Source: Enterobacter kobei
Lineage (GTDB): Bacteria > Pseudomonadota > Gammaproteobacteria > Enterobacterales > Enterobacteriaceae
NCBI RefSeq assembly: GCF_018323985.1
Contig: NZ_AP024590.1
Location: forward strand, 248,001-312,000
Length of the DNA: 64,000 bases
Direction: 5' to 3'
How positions within the stretch are numbered: position 1 is the stretch's first letter; each line of letters starts with the position of its first letter. Position numbers and translations under genes: made by a program. Under the pieces are notes generated by a model that saw nothing but the letters and a program-made list of their open reading frames with translations, did not search any database and was not told the DNA's origin. Positions 42,711 to 51,225 of this stretch are shown here, one piece after another.

Positions 42711-44141
42711 ATGGCAAAAGAGAAAAAACGTGGTCTGTTCTCCTGGTTAGGCTTTGGTCAGAAAGAGGAGCCGCAGGAAGCCGCACCAGAACAGAAAATG
42801 GAATCCCAGGCGGTTGTTGAAGAGCAGGCGCCTGTAGAAGAACACATCGCTGTTGAGGAACATACGCCCGTCGAGGCTGAGCCGCATTCACTGATCGAAT
42901 CCGAGGCCTTTGCCGCAGACGTCGTGGACGTCACGGAAAAAGTGATTGAGCGCGAGGAGCAGCAGGCAGACATCATCGCCGAAGAGGCCGTGGTTGTTGA
43001 ACCAGAAATGGTCACCGAGCCGGAAGCGGTTGCCGAACCGGACGTGATAACTGAGCCTGAAGTGGTCGTTGAACACGAAGAGCTGCTGGTGCCGGAAGAA
43101 ATTGAAGCCGTCGAACCGGAGCCGGAAGCGTGGTTGCCCGAAGAAGATACTGTCGTGGCCGACGACGAGCCTGAGCAACAACCTCAGCCTGACGCGATCG
43201 TTGAGCAGGAAAAACCGACCAAAGAAGGTTTCTTTGCGCGTTTAAAACGAAGTCTGCTGAAAACAAAAGAAAACCTCGGTTCCGGATTTATCAGTCTGTT
43301 CCGCGGCAAAAAAATCGATGATGATCTGTTTGAAGAACTGGAAGAGCAGTTGCTGATTGCCGATGTCGGTGTGGAAACCACCCGCAAAATCATCACCAAT
43401 CTGACGGAAGGGGCCAGCCGTAAACAGTTGCGGGATGCGGAAGCATTGTACGGCCTGCTGAAAGATGAAATGGGCGATATCCTCGCAAAAGTCGACGAAC
43501 CGCTTAATATTGAAGGCAAAACGCCTTTTGTGATCCTGATGGTTGGCGTGAACGGCGTGGGTAAAACCACCACCATCGGCAAGCTGGCGCGTCAGTTTGA
43601 GCAGCAGGGTAAATCGGTGATGCTGGCGGCGGGGGATACCTTCCGTGCGGCGGCGGTGGAGCAGTTGCAGGTCTGGGGCCAGCGCAACAACATTCCGGTG
43701 ATTGCGCAGCACACCGGGGCGGATTCCGCTTCGGTGATTTTCGACGCCATCCAGGCGGCAAAATCCCGCAAAGTGGACGTGCTGATCGCCGATACCGCAG
43801 GGCGTTTGCAGAATAAAGCGCATCTGATGGAAGAGCTGAAGAAGATCGTCCGCGTGATGAAAAAACTGGATGTCGATGCGCCGCATGAAGTGATGCTGAC
43901 CATCGATGCCAGCACCGGACAAAATGCGGTAAGCCAGGCCAGACTGTTCCATGAAGCCGTCGGGCTGACCGGGATCACCCTGACCAAACTTGATGGTACC
44001 GCTAAAGGCGGCGTGATTTTCTCGGTAGCTGACCAGTTCGGTATTCCGATCCGCTATATCGGGACCGGCGAACGTATTGAAGACTTACGTCCGTTTAATG
44101 CGGGCGATTTTATAGAGGCACTTTTTGCCCGAGAGGATTAA
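42711..44141 (+). CDS. ftsY: Signal recognition particle receptor FtsY
   Basis: The SRP receptor GTPase that docks nascent membrane proteins at the inner membrane, 476 residues. An N-terminal basic/amphipathic start (MAKEKKRGLFSWLGFG) precedes a long acidic A-domain, about 30-165, made of Glu/Val/Pro-rich imperfect repeats. The NG GTPase then has G1 GVNGVGKTTT at 279-288, the DTFRAAAVEQL segment, DTAGRLQ and TKLDGTAKGG. First gene of ftsY-ftsE-ftsX, 2 bases before ftsE. Confidence 0.96.
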   Translation: MAKEKKRGLFSWLGFGQKEEPQEAAPEQKMESQAVVEEQAPVEEHIAVEEHTPVEAEPHSLIESEAFAADVVDVTEKVIEREEQQADIIAEEAVVVEPEMVTEPEAVAEPDVITEPEVVVEHEELLVPEEIEAVEPEPEAWLPEEDTVVADDEPEQQPQPDAIVEQEKPTKEGFFARLKRSLLKTKENLGSGFISLFRGKKIDDDLFEELEEQLLIADVGVETTRKIITNLTEGASRKQLRDAEALYGLLKDEMGDILAKVDEPLNIEGKTPFVILMVGVNGVGKTTTIGKLARQFEQQGKSVMLAAGDTFRAAAVEQLQVWGQRNNIPVIAQHTGADSASVIFDAIQAAKSRKVDVLIADTAGRLQNKAHLMEELKKIVRVMKKLDVDAPHEVMLTIDASTGQNAVSQARLFHEAVGLTGITLTKLDGTAKGGVIFSVADQFGIPIRYIGTGERIEDLRPFNAGDFIEALFARED

Positions 44142-44143
44142 CA

Positions 44144-44812
44144 ATGATTCGCTTTGAACATGTCAGCAAGGCTTATCTCGGTGGGAGACAAGCGTTGCAG
44201 GGGGTGACATTCCACCTGCAACCGGGCGAGATGGCGTTTCTGACCGGCCACTCCGGCGCGGGTAAAAGTACGCTGTTAAAGCTTATCTGCGGTATCGAGC
44301 GGCCAAGCGCCGGAAAGATCTGGTTTGCCGGGCACGAGATCAGTCGCCTGAAAAACCGTGAAGTGCCGTTTCTGCGTCGGCAGATCGGCATGATTTTTCA
44401 GGATCACCATCTGTTGATGGACCGCACGGTCTTTGACAACGTGGCGATCCCGCTGATTATCGCCGGGGCCAGCGGTGAAGACATTCGTCGTCGCGTGTCG
44501 GCGGCGCTGGATAAAGTCGGGCTGCTCGACAAAGCGAAAAACTTTCCCATTCAGCTTTCCGGGGGTGAACAGCAGCGCGTAGGCATAGCCCGTGCGGTGG
44601 TGAACAAACCCGCGGTTCTGCTGGCGGATGAACCGACCGGTAACCTGGACGACGCGCTGTCCGAAGGGATTTTGCGTCTGTTTGAAGAGTTTAACCGCGT
44701 CGGGGTAACGGTACTGATGGCCACGCACGACATGAGTCTGATTGCGCGGCGCTCGTACCGCATGCTGAGTCTGAGCGACGGTCATTTGCACGGAGGCCTG
44801 ACGGGTGAATAA
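44144..44812 (+). CDS. ftsE: Cell-division ABC-type ATPase FtsE
   Basis: The ATPase of FtsEX, which couples septum formation to peptidoglycan hydrolase activation through EnvC. The 222-residue protein contains Walker A GHSGAGKS at 35-42, the signature LSGGEQQR, Walker B VLLADEPTGNLD and the switch His in ATHDMS. Overlaps ftsX by 8 bases. Confidence 0.96.
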   Translation: MIRFEHVSKAYLGGRQALQGVTFHLQPGEMAFLTGHSGAGKSTLLKLICGIERPSAGKIWFAGHEISRLKNREVPFLRRQIGMIFQDHHLLMDRTVFDNVAIPLIIAGASGEDIRRRVSAALDKVGLLDKAKNFPIQLSGGEQQRVGIARAVVNKPAVLLADEPTGNLDDALSEGILRLFEEFNRVGVTVLMATHDMSLIARRSYRMLSLSDGHLHGGLTGE

Positions 44813-45860
44813 ACGCGACGCAGTAAACCAAATCCGCCAGTTCGGCAATAAACTGGATCGTTTCCGTAAGCCTGGGCAGGGCAGCGGTGGCAATCGTGGC
44901 GCGTCCGGCCGCAGCAAAACGCCGCCAAAACCTGGCTCGCGTAAAACGAACGTCTTTAACGAACAGATGCGCTACGCCTGGCAGGGCGCGGTACAGGATC
45001 TGAAAAGCAAACCGCTGGCGACCCTGCTGACGGTGATGGTGATCGCCATCTCCCTGACGCTGCCGAGCGTCTGCTACATGGTGTACAAAAACGTCCATCA
45101 GGCGTCTTCACAGTATTATCCGTCGCCGCAAATTACCGTCTACTTCGATAAAGCGCTGGATGACGGTGCCGCGCAGCAGGTAGTCGGGCAGTTGCAGGCG
45201 GAACAGGGTGTCGAGAAGGTGAACTACCTCTCCCGTGAAGATGCGCTGGGCGAATTCCGCAACTGGTCAGGCTTTGGCGGGGCGCTCGATATGCTGGAAG
45301 AGAATCCGCTGCCCGCTGTGGCGGTGGTAGTGCCGAAGATCGACTTCCAGAATACCGAATCGCTCAACACCCTGCGCGACCGTATCACCCGCATTAATGG
45401 TATTGATGAAGTACGGATGGACGACAGCTGGTTTGCCCGTCTGGCGGCGTTAACAGGGCTGGTGGGGCGCGTGTCGGTAATGATCGGCATCCTGATGGTG
45501 GCAGCGGTGTTCCTCGTCATTGGTAACAGTGTACGCCTGAGCATTTTCTCCCGTCGTGACAGCATTAACGTACAGAAACTGATTGGCGCAACGGATGGCT
45601 TTATCCTGCGTCCGTTCCTCTACGGCGGTGCACTGCTCGGTTTTAGCGGCGCATTCCTGTCGCTGATCCTGTCTGAAATTCTGGTGATGCGTCTGTCATC
45701 GGCGGTGACAGACGTGGCGAAGATTTTCGGCACCCAGTTTGAGTTAAGCGGCCTGTCCTTTGACGAGTGTTTGTTGCTGCTGCTGGTGTGTTCGATGATT
45801 GGCTGGCTGGCCGCGTGGCTGGCAACCGTGCAACATTTACGTCACTTTACCCCCGACTAA
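44805..45860 (+). CDS. ftsX: Cell-division permease FtsX
   Basis: The membrane partner of FtsE, 351 residues. A cytoplasmic N-terminus of about 65 residues precedes the first helix (LLTVMVIAISLTLPSVCYMVY). A periplasmic domain that contacts EnvC follows, then three helices (about 225-250, 275-300 and 320-343). The segment NSVRLSIFSRRDSINVQKLIGAT is the conserved loop. It ends the operon, 267 bases before rpoH. Confidence 0.95.
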   Translation: MNKRDAVNQIRQFGNKLDRFRKPGQGSGGNRGASGRSKTPPKPGSRKTNVFNEQMRYAWQGAVQDLKSKPLATLLTVMVIAISLTLPSVCYMVYKNVHQASSQYYPSPQITVYFDKALDDGAAQQVVGQLQAEQGVEKVNYLSREDALGEFRNWSGFGGALDMLEENPLPAVAVVVPKIDFQNTESLNTLRDRITRINGIDEVRMDDSWFARLAALTGLVGRVSVMIGILMVAAVFLVIGNSVRLSIFSRRDSINVQKLIGATDGFILRPFLYGGALLGFSGAFLSLILSEILVMRLSSAVTDVAKIFGTQFELSGLSFDECLLLLLVCSMIGWLAAWLATVQHLRHFTPD

Positions 45861-45906
45861 AAATTCTCTGATATACTCTTTCCCTGCTGCATCGGATGTC
45901 TGCTGG

Positions 45907-45935
45907 CAGGGAAAGCGTCCCTGATTTCTCTTTTT
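45907..45935 (+). terminator. Intrinsic terminator after ftsX
   Basis: A CAGGGA-AAGCG-TCCCTG stem-loop is followed by a T-rich run (ATTTCTCTTTTT), about 45 bases after the ftsX stop. It would separate ftsYEX from rpoH. Confidence 0.6.
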
Positions 45936-45980
45936 CCCTGCGTACGCTTTATCATCGTTATGTCACAATTTGTGCGTAAT

Positions 45981-46027
45981 TTATTCACAGCGTTGCAGGG
46001 AACTTGTGGATAAAATCACTGTCTGAT
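45981..46027 (+). promoter_or_regulatory. rpoH: rpoH promoter region: sigma-E promoter and two DnaA boxes
   Basis: A -35 GAACTT (46000-46005) and -10 TCTGAT (46022-46027) with a 16-base spacer match the sigma-E consensus and the E. coli rpoH P3 promoter. DnaA boxes read TTATTCACA at 45981-45989 and, on the other strand, TTATCCACA at 46005-46013, the same feature pair known upstream of E. coli rpoH. Together they imply control by envelope stress and DnaA. Other sigma-70 starts in the 267-base gap were not assigned. Confidence 0.8.
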
Positions 46028-46127
46028 AAAAGTGTGGATGATATTCTCGTTGCTCACAAACGCTGGCATGTTTGTTGCCTGAATGGGACAATCCGCCGCC
46101 AGTAAGAAGTACATTGAGAGGATTTGA

Positions 46128-46982
46128 ATGACCAAAGAAATGCAAACTTTAGCTTTAGCCCCTGTTGGTAACCTGGAGTCTTATATCCGGGCTGCGAACG
46201 CATGGCCGATGTTGACGGCTGATGAAGAGCGGGAGCTTGCTGAAAAGCTGCATTACCAGGGTTCACTGGAAGCAGCTAAAACGCTGATCCTGTCGCACCT
46301 GCGCTTTGTTGTTCATATTGCTCGTAACTACTCGGGCTATGGCCTTCCGCAGGCTGACCTGATTCAGGAAGGTAACATTGGCCTGATGAAAGCCGTGCGC
46401 CGCTTCAATCCGGAAGTGGGTGTGCGTCTGGTCTCTTTCGCCGTGCACTGGATCAAAGCCGAAATTCACGAATACGTGCTGCGTAACTGGCGTATTGTGA
46501 AAGTCGCTACCACCAAAGCACAGCGTAAGCTGTTCTTTAACCTGCGTAAAACCAAGCAGCGTCTGGGCTGGTTTAACCAGGACGAAGTGGAAATGGTGGC
46601 TCGTGAGCTGGGCGTTTCCAGCAAAGACGTGCGTGAGATGGAATCGCGTATGGCTGCACAGGACATGACGTTTGACCTGTCGCCGGACGATGAGTCCGAC
46701 AGCCATCCGATGGCGCCGGTACTGTATCTCCAGGATAAAACCTCTAACTTTGCCGATGGCATTGAAGATGATAACTGGGAAGAACAGGCTGCCAACAAAC
46801 TGACCGATGCGATGCAGGGTCTGGACGAACGTAGCCAGGCAATCATTCGCGCCCGCTGGCTGGACGAAGATAACAAGTCCACCCTGCAGGAGCTGGCTGA
46901 CCGCTATGGTGTTTCCGCTGAGCGTGTGCGCCAGCTGGAAAAGAACGCCATGAAAAAACTGCGTATCGCCATCGAAGCATAA
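46128..46982 (+). CDS. rpoH: RNA polymerase sigma factor RpoH (sigma-32)
   Basis: Heat-shock sigma factor of 284 residues. Region 2 includes LIQEGNIGLMKAVRRFNP and FAVHWIKAEIHEYVLRNW, the -10 recognition and core-binding helices. The region known as the RpoH box (KTKQRLGWFNQDEVE) is present. The C-terminal helix-turn-helix reads LADRYGVSAERVRQLEKNAMKK. In E. coli the 5' coding region folds into an RNA thermosensor, which may also hold here. It is followed by an intrinsic terminator at 47021-47054. Confidence 0.97.
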   Translation: MTKEMQTLALAPVGNLESYIRAANAWPMLTADEERELAEKLHYQGSLEAAKTLILSHLRFVVHIARNYSGYGLPQADLIQEGNIGLMKAVRRFNPEVGVRLVSFAVHWIKAEIHEYVLRNWRIVKVATTKAQRKLFFNLRKTKQRLGWFNQDEVEMVARELGVSSKDVREMESRMAAQDMTFDLSPDDESDSHPMAPVLYLQDKTSNFADGIEDDNWEEQAANKLTDAMQGLDERSQAIIRARWLDEDNKSTLQELADRYGVSAERVRQLEKNAMKKLRIAIEA

Positions 46983-47020
46983 TCTTCGCTGCACCGTTTT
47001 CTGCGGTGTCACGCCAAAGA

Positions 47021-47054
47021 CCCCTGGATGAGAATCCGGGGGTTTTGTTTTTTT
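47021..47054 (+). terminator. Rho-independent terminator of rpoH
   Basis: A GC-rich stem CCCCTGGAT / ATCCGGGGG with a GAGA loop is followed by TTTTGTTTTTTT. It lies about 40 bases after the rpoH stop codon. Confidence 0.9.
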
Positions 47055-47137
47055 ACGCCTGCTCTGGCGATTTCTTATCCTGTGGCAAACACTTACAGAT
47101 GCGCATTATGTAAACAATGGCATCTCAGGGGGACAGG

Positions 47138-48403
47138 GTGAAAAATAACGAACTCAATGAAAGACGCTTACAGGCTACGCCGCGCGGCATCGGCGTGATG
47201 TGTAATTTCTATGCGGATAAAGCGGAAAACGCCACGCTGTGGGACGTGGAAGGCAACGAAGTCATCGACTTTGCTGCCGGGATCGCCGTGCTGAATACCG
47301 GGCATCGCCATCCCAAAGTGATGGCCGCCGTGGAAAAACAGCTGCATGCCTTTACCCATACCGCCTACCAGATCGTGCCGTATGAAAGTTATGTGGCGCT
47401 GGCGGAAAAGATCAACGCACGCGTGCCGGTCGCCGGGCCTGCCAAAACGGCCTTCTTCTCGACCGGCGCCGAAGCGGTAGAAAACGCCGTTAAAATCGCC
47501 CGCGCTTATACCCGCAGACCCGGCCTTATCACCTTTGGCGGCGGTTTTCATGGCCGTACCTATATGACGATGGCGCTGACCGGTAAAGTCGCGCCCTACA
47601 AAATCGGCTTCGGCCCCTTTCCCGGCTCGGTGTTCCATGCTCAGTATCCCAATGCGCTGCATGGCGTGACTACGGCCGATGCGCTGAACAGCCTTGAGCG
47701 CATTTTCAAAGCGGACATCGCGCCGGATCAGGTGGCGGCCATCGTGCTGGAGCCGGTGCAGGGCGAGGGCGGATTTGTCATCGCGCCGGATGACTTTATG
47801 CAGGGGCTGCGTGCGCTGTGCGATACCCACGGCATTTTGCTGATTGCCGATGAAGTGCAGACCGGCTTTGCCCGTACCGGCAAACTGTTTGCCATGGAGC
47901 ATTTCAGCGTTAAACCCGATCTCATCACCATGGCGAAGAGCCTCGCCGGTGGGATGCCGCTGTCGGCGGTCTCCGGACGCGCAGAGGTGATGGATGCCCC
48001 GGCGCCAGGCGGACTGGGCGGTACCTATGCCGGAAACCCGCTGGCAGTGGCAGCGGCACTGGCGGTGCTGGAGGTGATCGACGAGGAAAACCTCTGCCAG
48101 CGCGCCGCCCATCTTGGTCAGCATCTGGTGGAGGTGCTGGAGAAAGCCCGGGCAGATTGTCCGCAGATTGCCGGGATCCGCGCGCTGGGTTCGATGGTGG
48201 CGGTCGAGTTCGCCGATCTACACAGCGGCGAGCCATCGCCGGAGTTTACCCGCCAGGTACAGGCGCGGGCGCTGGAAGCCGGACTGCTGCTGCTTAACTG
48301 TGGTGTTTACGGCAACGTTATCCGTTTCCTCTATCCCCTGACCATTCCGGAAGCGCAGTTCCGTCAGGCGCTGGATATTATTCACGCGTCGCTAACCCGG
48401 TAA
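47138..48403 (+). CDS. 4-aminobutyrate aminotransferase, PuuE-like
   Basis: A class III PLP aminotransferase of 421 residues that moves the amino group of GABA or a related amine to 2-oxoglutarate. It resembles E. coli PuuE more than GabT: NERRLQATPRGIGVMCNF, FAAGIAVLNTGHRHP, and VAPYKIGFGPFPGS. FSTGAEAVENAVK holds the PLP phosphate site, and Lys267 in ITMAKSLAGG is the PLP lysine. GTG 47138 with AGGGGG upstream gives the PuuE length and is preferred over the in-frame ATG 47117. It is not in this place in K-12, where livJ follows rpoH. Confidence 0.85.
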   Translation: MKNNELNERRLQATPRGIGVMCNFYADKAENATLWDVEGNEVIDFAAGIAVLNTGHRHPKVMAAVEKQLHAFTHTAYQIVPYESYVALAEKINARVPVAGPAKTAFFSTGAEAVENAVKIARAYTRRPGLITFGGGFHGRTYMTMALTGKVAPYKIGFGPFPGSVFHAQYPNALHGVTTADALNSLERIFKADIAPDQVAAIVLEPVQGEGGFVIAPDDFMQGLRALCDTHGILLIADEVQTGFARTGKLFAMEHFSVKPDLITMAKSLAGGMPLSAVSGRAEVMDAPAPGGLGGTYAGNPLAVAAALAVLEVIDEENLCQRAAHLGQHLVEVLEKARADCPQIAGIRALGSMVAVEFADLHSGEPSPEFTRQVQARALEAGLLLLNCGVYGNVIRFLYPLTIPEAQFRQALDIIHASLTR

Positions 48404-48438
48404 AAATGTTGTTACATATTCTGAAAAATGGGGTATGT

Positions 48439-48460
48439 TTTAGCAGAGTATGCTGCTAAA
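48439..48460 (+). promoter_or_regulatory. livJ: Inverted repeat in the livJ upstream region
   Basis: TTTAGCAG-AGTATG-CTGCTAAA, a perfect 8-base inverted repeat, lies about 90 bases before livJ. Lrp, the known repressor of E. coli livJ, binds AT-containing dyads of the general form CAG..CTG, so this could be an operator, or a leader stem. Not tested. Confidence 0.4.
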
Positions 48461-48548
48461 GCACGAGCAGTCGACCAATAATTGAAATAAAGTGCTGAAC
48501 AACAACATCACAACGAATGTAATAACCACAATAATGGGGATTCTCAGG

Positions 48549-49652
48549 ATGAAAATGAAGGGTAAAGCGTTACTGGCAGGATGTATCGCGCTGGCAATGA
48601 GCAACATCGCATTCGCGAAAGATATTAAAGTTGCGGTTGTGGGCGCGATGTCCGGCCCGGTAGCGCAGTATGGCGATCAGGAATTCACCGGTGCGAAACA
48701 GGCTATCGAAGACATCAACGCCAAAGGCGGCATTAAAGGTGACAAGCTGGTTGCGGTGCAGTACGACGATGCCTGCGATCCGAAACAAGCCGTTGCGGTT
48801 GCCAACAAAGTGGTTAACGACGGTATCAAATACGTTATCGGCCACCTGTGCTCCTCCTCTACCCAGCCTGCGTCTGACATTTATGAAGACGAAGGTATTC
48901 TGATGATCACCCCTGCGGCCACCGCGCCGGAGCTGACCTCCCGCGGCTATAAACTGCTGCTGCGTACCACTGGTCTGGACTCGGATCAGGGTCCGACCGC
49001 GGCAAAATACATCCTCGAAAAAGTGAAGCCGCAGCGTATCGCCATTATTCATGACAAACAGCAATACGGTGAAGGCCTGGCGCGCGCCGTGCAGGAAAAT
49101 CTGAAGAAAGGCAACGCTAACGTGGTGTTCTTTGATGGTCTGACCGCAGGCGAGAAAGACTTCTCCACGCTGGTGGCGCGTCTGAAGAAAGAGAACATCG
49201 ACTTCGTTTACTATGGTGGCTACCACCCGGAAATGGGTCAGATCCTGCGCCAGGCGCGTGCTGCCGGTCTGAAAACCCAGTTCATGGGCCCGGAAGGTGT
49301 AGCGAACGTCTCGCTGTCTAACATTGCCGGCGAATCTGCCGAAGGCATGCTGGTTACCAAGCCGAAGAACTACGATCAGCTGCCGGTGAACAAACCGATT
49401 GTTGACGCCATCAAAGCGAAGAAACAGGATCCGAGTGGAGCATTCGTATGGACGACCTACGCGGCGCTGCAATCTCTGAAAGCGGGCCTGGAGCAGTCAG
49501 ACGATCCGGCCGAAATCGCCAAATACCTGAAAGCCAACACCGTGGAAACCGTAATGGGCCCACTGAGCTGGGATGAGAAGGGCGACCTGAAAGGCTTTGA
49601 GTTCGGCGTGTTCACCTGGCATGCAAACGGTACGGCGACCGACGCGAAATAA
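48549..49652 (+). CDS. livJ: Leu/Ile/Val-binding protein LivJ
   Basis: The periplasmic binding protein of the LIV-I system for leucine, isoleucine and valine. The 367-residue protein starts MKMKGKALLAG, as E. coli LivJ does, with a signal ending near SNIAFA-K. It contains VVGAMSGPVAQYGDQEF and IGHLCSSSTQPASDIYEDEG, the ligand pocket. It differs from LivK in QYGDQEF versus QWGDMEF. ATG 48549 follows homology; the open frame goes further upstream. It is a separate gene from the livKHMGF operon and ends with its own terminator. Confidence 0.95.
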   Translation: MKMKGKALLAGCIALAMSNIAFAKDIKVAVVGAMSGPVAQYGDQEFTGAKQAIEDINAKGGIKGDKLVAVQYDDACDPKQAVAVANKVVNDGIKYVIGHLCSSSTQPASDIYEDEGILMITPAATAPELTSRGYKLLLRTTGLDSDQGPTAAKYILEKVKPQRIAIIHDKQQYGEGLARAVQENLKKGNANVVFFDGLTAGEKDFSTLVARLKKENIDFVYYGGYHPEMGQILRQARAAGLKTQFMGPEGVANVSLSNIAGESAEGMLVTKPKNYDQLPVNKPIVDAIKAKKQDPSGAFVWTTYAALQSLKAGLEQSDDPAEIAKYLKANTVETVMGPLSWDEKGDLKGFEFGVFTWHANGTATDAK

Positions 49653-49680
49653 CAAAACCGTTAACGGCCATCATACTGAT

Positions 49681-49708
49681 AAACCCGCTGCGGCGGGTTT
49701 ATTCATTT
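49681..49708 (+). terminator. Intrinsic terminator of livJ
   Basis: AAACCCGC-TGCG-GCGGGTTT with a T-rich tail (TTTATTCATTT), about 30 bases after the livJ stop. Confidence 0.85.
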
Positions 49709-49719
49709 GATTGCGTTAC

Positions 49720-49773
49720 GCGACAAAATGTCGCACACTGGCGATGTTTAAAAAAACCATCGTCCCAAAATGA
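49720..49773 (+). promoter_or_regulatory. Dyads upstream of toxin-antitoxin pair (possible operator)
   Basis: GCGACA-AAA-TGTCGC at 49720-49734 and a nearby ACCATC...GATGGT dyad (about 49757-49774) precede the antitoxin start at 49798. Such paired dyads are usual for autoregulated antitoxin promoters. The promoter itself was not assigned. Confidence 0.4.
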
Positions 49774-49797
49774 TGGTCACAAAACTGGAGTACCGAT

Positions 49798-50028
49798 ATG
49801 GCAATTAGCATCCGGCTGGATGATGATTTTGTTGAAAAAGTGAAGGTTCATGCTGACGCGCAAAGCCGTAGCGTGCCAAAGCAAATCGAACATTGGGCGA
49901 AAATAGGACGCATTGCGGAAGCGAATCCTGAAATGTCCTGGGCGCTTATTAACGAAATCCTGCTGGCTAAATCTGAAATCGACAACGGACACGTCACCAA
50001 ATATGTGCGCAAAAAAGACAGGGCCTGA
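49798..50028 (+). CDS. ParD-like antitoxin
   Basis: A 76-residue antitoxin of the ParD-like type. The N-terminus SIRLDDDFVEKVKVHA is the ribbon-helix-helix-like DNA-binding start, and the HWAKIGRIAEANPEM segment is shared by family members. The C-terminal acidic/basic tail would wrap the toxin. GGAGT precedes the ATG. The 3' end overlaps the toxin gene by 26 bases. It lies between livJ and panM, where K-12 has no gene. Confidence 0.75.
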   Translation: MAISIRLDDDFVEKVKVHADAQSRSVPKQIEHWAKIGRIAEANPEMSWALINEILLAKSEIDNGHVTKYVRKKDRA

Positions 50029-50332
50029 AATTGAGATTTATCAGTCACGTCGTTTTGAAAAGAAATTTGCCGCGCTGACCGATCAGCAGCAGCGGGATGT
50101 CGATGAGCAAATCGAGCTGATCCTTGAGGATCCTGAGCTCGGCGAACGCAAAAAAGGCGATCTCAGCTTTTTGCGTGTACATAAGTTCAGAATGAATGAC
50201 CAGCTGTATCTGTTAGGCTACAGCTGGATTGAGGGAAAGCTGGAGCTGTATCTTCTGAGCATTGGCTCACACGAAAATTTTTATGACGAGCAGAAACGCC
50301 ATCGCAAGGCCGATCTGAAGCTCATCGTATAG
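50003..50332 (+). CDS. RelE/ParE-family toxin
   Basis: A 109-residue protein of the RelE/ParE fold class: SRRFEKKFAALTDQQQRDVDEQ forms the N-terminal helices (written in two parts as SRRFEKKFAAL and TDQQQRDVDEQIE), then GDLSFLRVHKFRMNDQLYLLGYSW and the ELYLLSIGSHENFY strand. Start ATG 50003 overlaps the antitoxin gene, a normal coupling. Whether it cuts mRNA at ribosomes or poisons gyrase cannot be told from sequence. The open frame upstream of 50003 is antitoxin sequence in another frame. Confidence 0.72.
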   Translation: MCAKKTGPEIEIYQSRRFEKKFAALTDQQQRDVDEQIELILEDPELGERKKGDLSFLRVHKFRMNDQLYLLGYSWIEGKLELYLLSIGSHENFYDEQKRHRKADLKLIV

Positions 50333-50360
50333 TCTCTTCCCCTTGCGCCGGTGAGGGGAT

Positions 50361-50744
50361 TTAGCGTTTCTGCCAGCCGTCCGCACAGGCGCTGAAACCT
50401 GCCGACCGCATAAACGCATCCATCACCGCTTTATCTTCGACCGCAATATCTGACATCCACCAGACGCTGATCTCCGGGTGTGCGCGCAGCACTTCCTCCA
50501 GCAAATACTTACCCACGCCGCGGCGGCGGGTGACGTCACGTACGCGCAGCGAATCCAGCGCCCCATCTTTACCGCTTAACGTGACGCGCACTGCGGCCAG
50601 CAGGCGATCGTTAAACCGTGCGGCATAGATACAGTGGCGCTCGTCGACCGCTAATGAATCCGGCGAGTACTCCGGCCAGATTTTGCCTAAATCGATATGA
50701 TCCTGTTCGCTGAATGTGTTCAGACGGATGATAGTCAGTTTCAT
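50361..50744 (-). CDS. panM: Aspartate 1-decarboxylase maturation/regulatory factor PanM
   Basis: PanM (PanZ, formerly YhhK) is a GNAT-fold protein that triggers self-cleavage of PanD and, with acetyl-CoA, inhibits it, controlling beta-alanine and pantothenate synthesis. The 127 residues match E. coli in length and in LGKIWPEYSPDSL and RVTRRRGVGKYLLEE-type motifs, here RDVTRRRGVGKYLLEE with the CoA-binding loop. It is convergent with the toxin gene. Confidence 0.92.
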   Translation of the reverse strand: MKLTIIRLNTFSEQDHIDLGKIWPEYSPDSLAVDERHCIYAARFNDRLLAAVRVTLSGKDGALDSLRVRDVTRRRGVGKYLLEEVLRAHPEISVWWMSDIAVEDKAVMDAFMRSAGFSACADGWQKR

Positions 50745-51225
50745 TTACTGCGGGTCCAGATCGTCAAGTGAGGGTGCAGTGTACTCAATTTTTGCATTCA
50801 GGCGCTTTCACTTTTTAATTCCATTCATCAGGGGATTACTTCTGACACAGCCGCCAGAGCAGTTTTAAACGTCAGGGATCGAAAAATAAGCAGTATTTAA
50901 CCCTGACAGGTAGTGATTTATTCCGCTCATTGTGCCGTTATTTTATGCTGGTAACGGCGCTTTTTTTGTTTATCTCTGGATAAATACAGAATATTATCTG
51001 TTCTTAATCGCCTGAAAAATAGGGAATTTAGTGTGGTTTTCAGTAAAAAACTACGCTAAACCATTAAAGGCACAGGTAAAAATAGCATTGTGCATTAAAT
51101 CACCAGCGTTATTTTTAACCACTACCAGACAAATTTTATACACAATTATTATGAGCTGCCGCGAAGCACGCCTTCGCCGGTAGCCAGACGTGTAAACACG
51201 ACATCACGAATGGGGATTTTCAGGT
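50745..51225 (+). ncRNA. Panm-livK intergenic region with a two-hairpin terminator-ending element (candidate sRNA or leader)
   Basis: This 481-base gap has no gene. It holds a promoter-like TTGCAT (50792-50797), 16-base spacer, TTTAAT (50814-50819). A first stem GTCAGGG/CCCTGAC (50871-50877 and 50901-50907) follows. A second stem of about 9 bp (50932-50940 with 50952-50960) is followed by seven T, a strong intrinsic terminator. Predicted transcript is about 140 bases. It could be a small RNA or an attenuator of livK. The part from 50970 to 51225 is AT-rich and contains the livK promoter region and ribosome-binding sequence. Confidence 0.5.

Noticed and set aside
42711..43210. Glu/Val/Pro repeats of FtsY as an unusual low-complexity insertion
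   Set aside because: The acidic A-domain is a normal, variable feature of enterobacterial FtsY.
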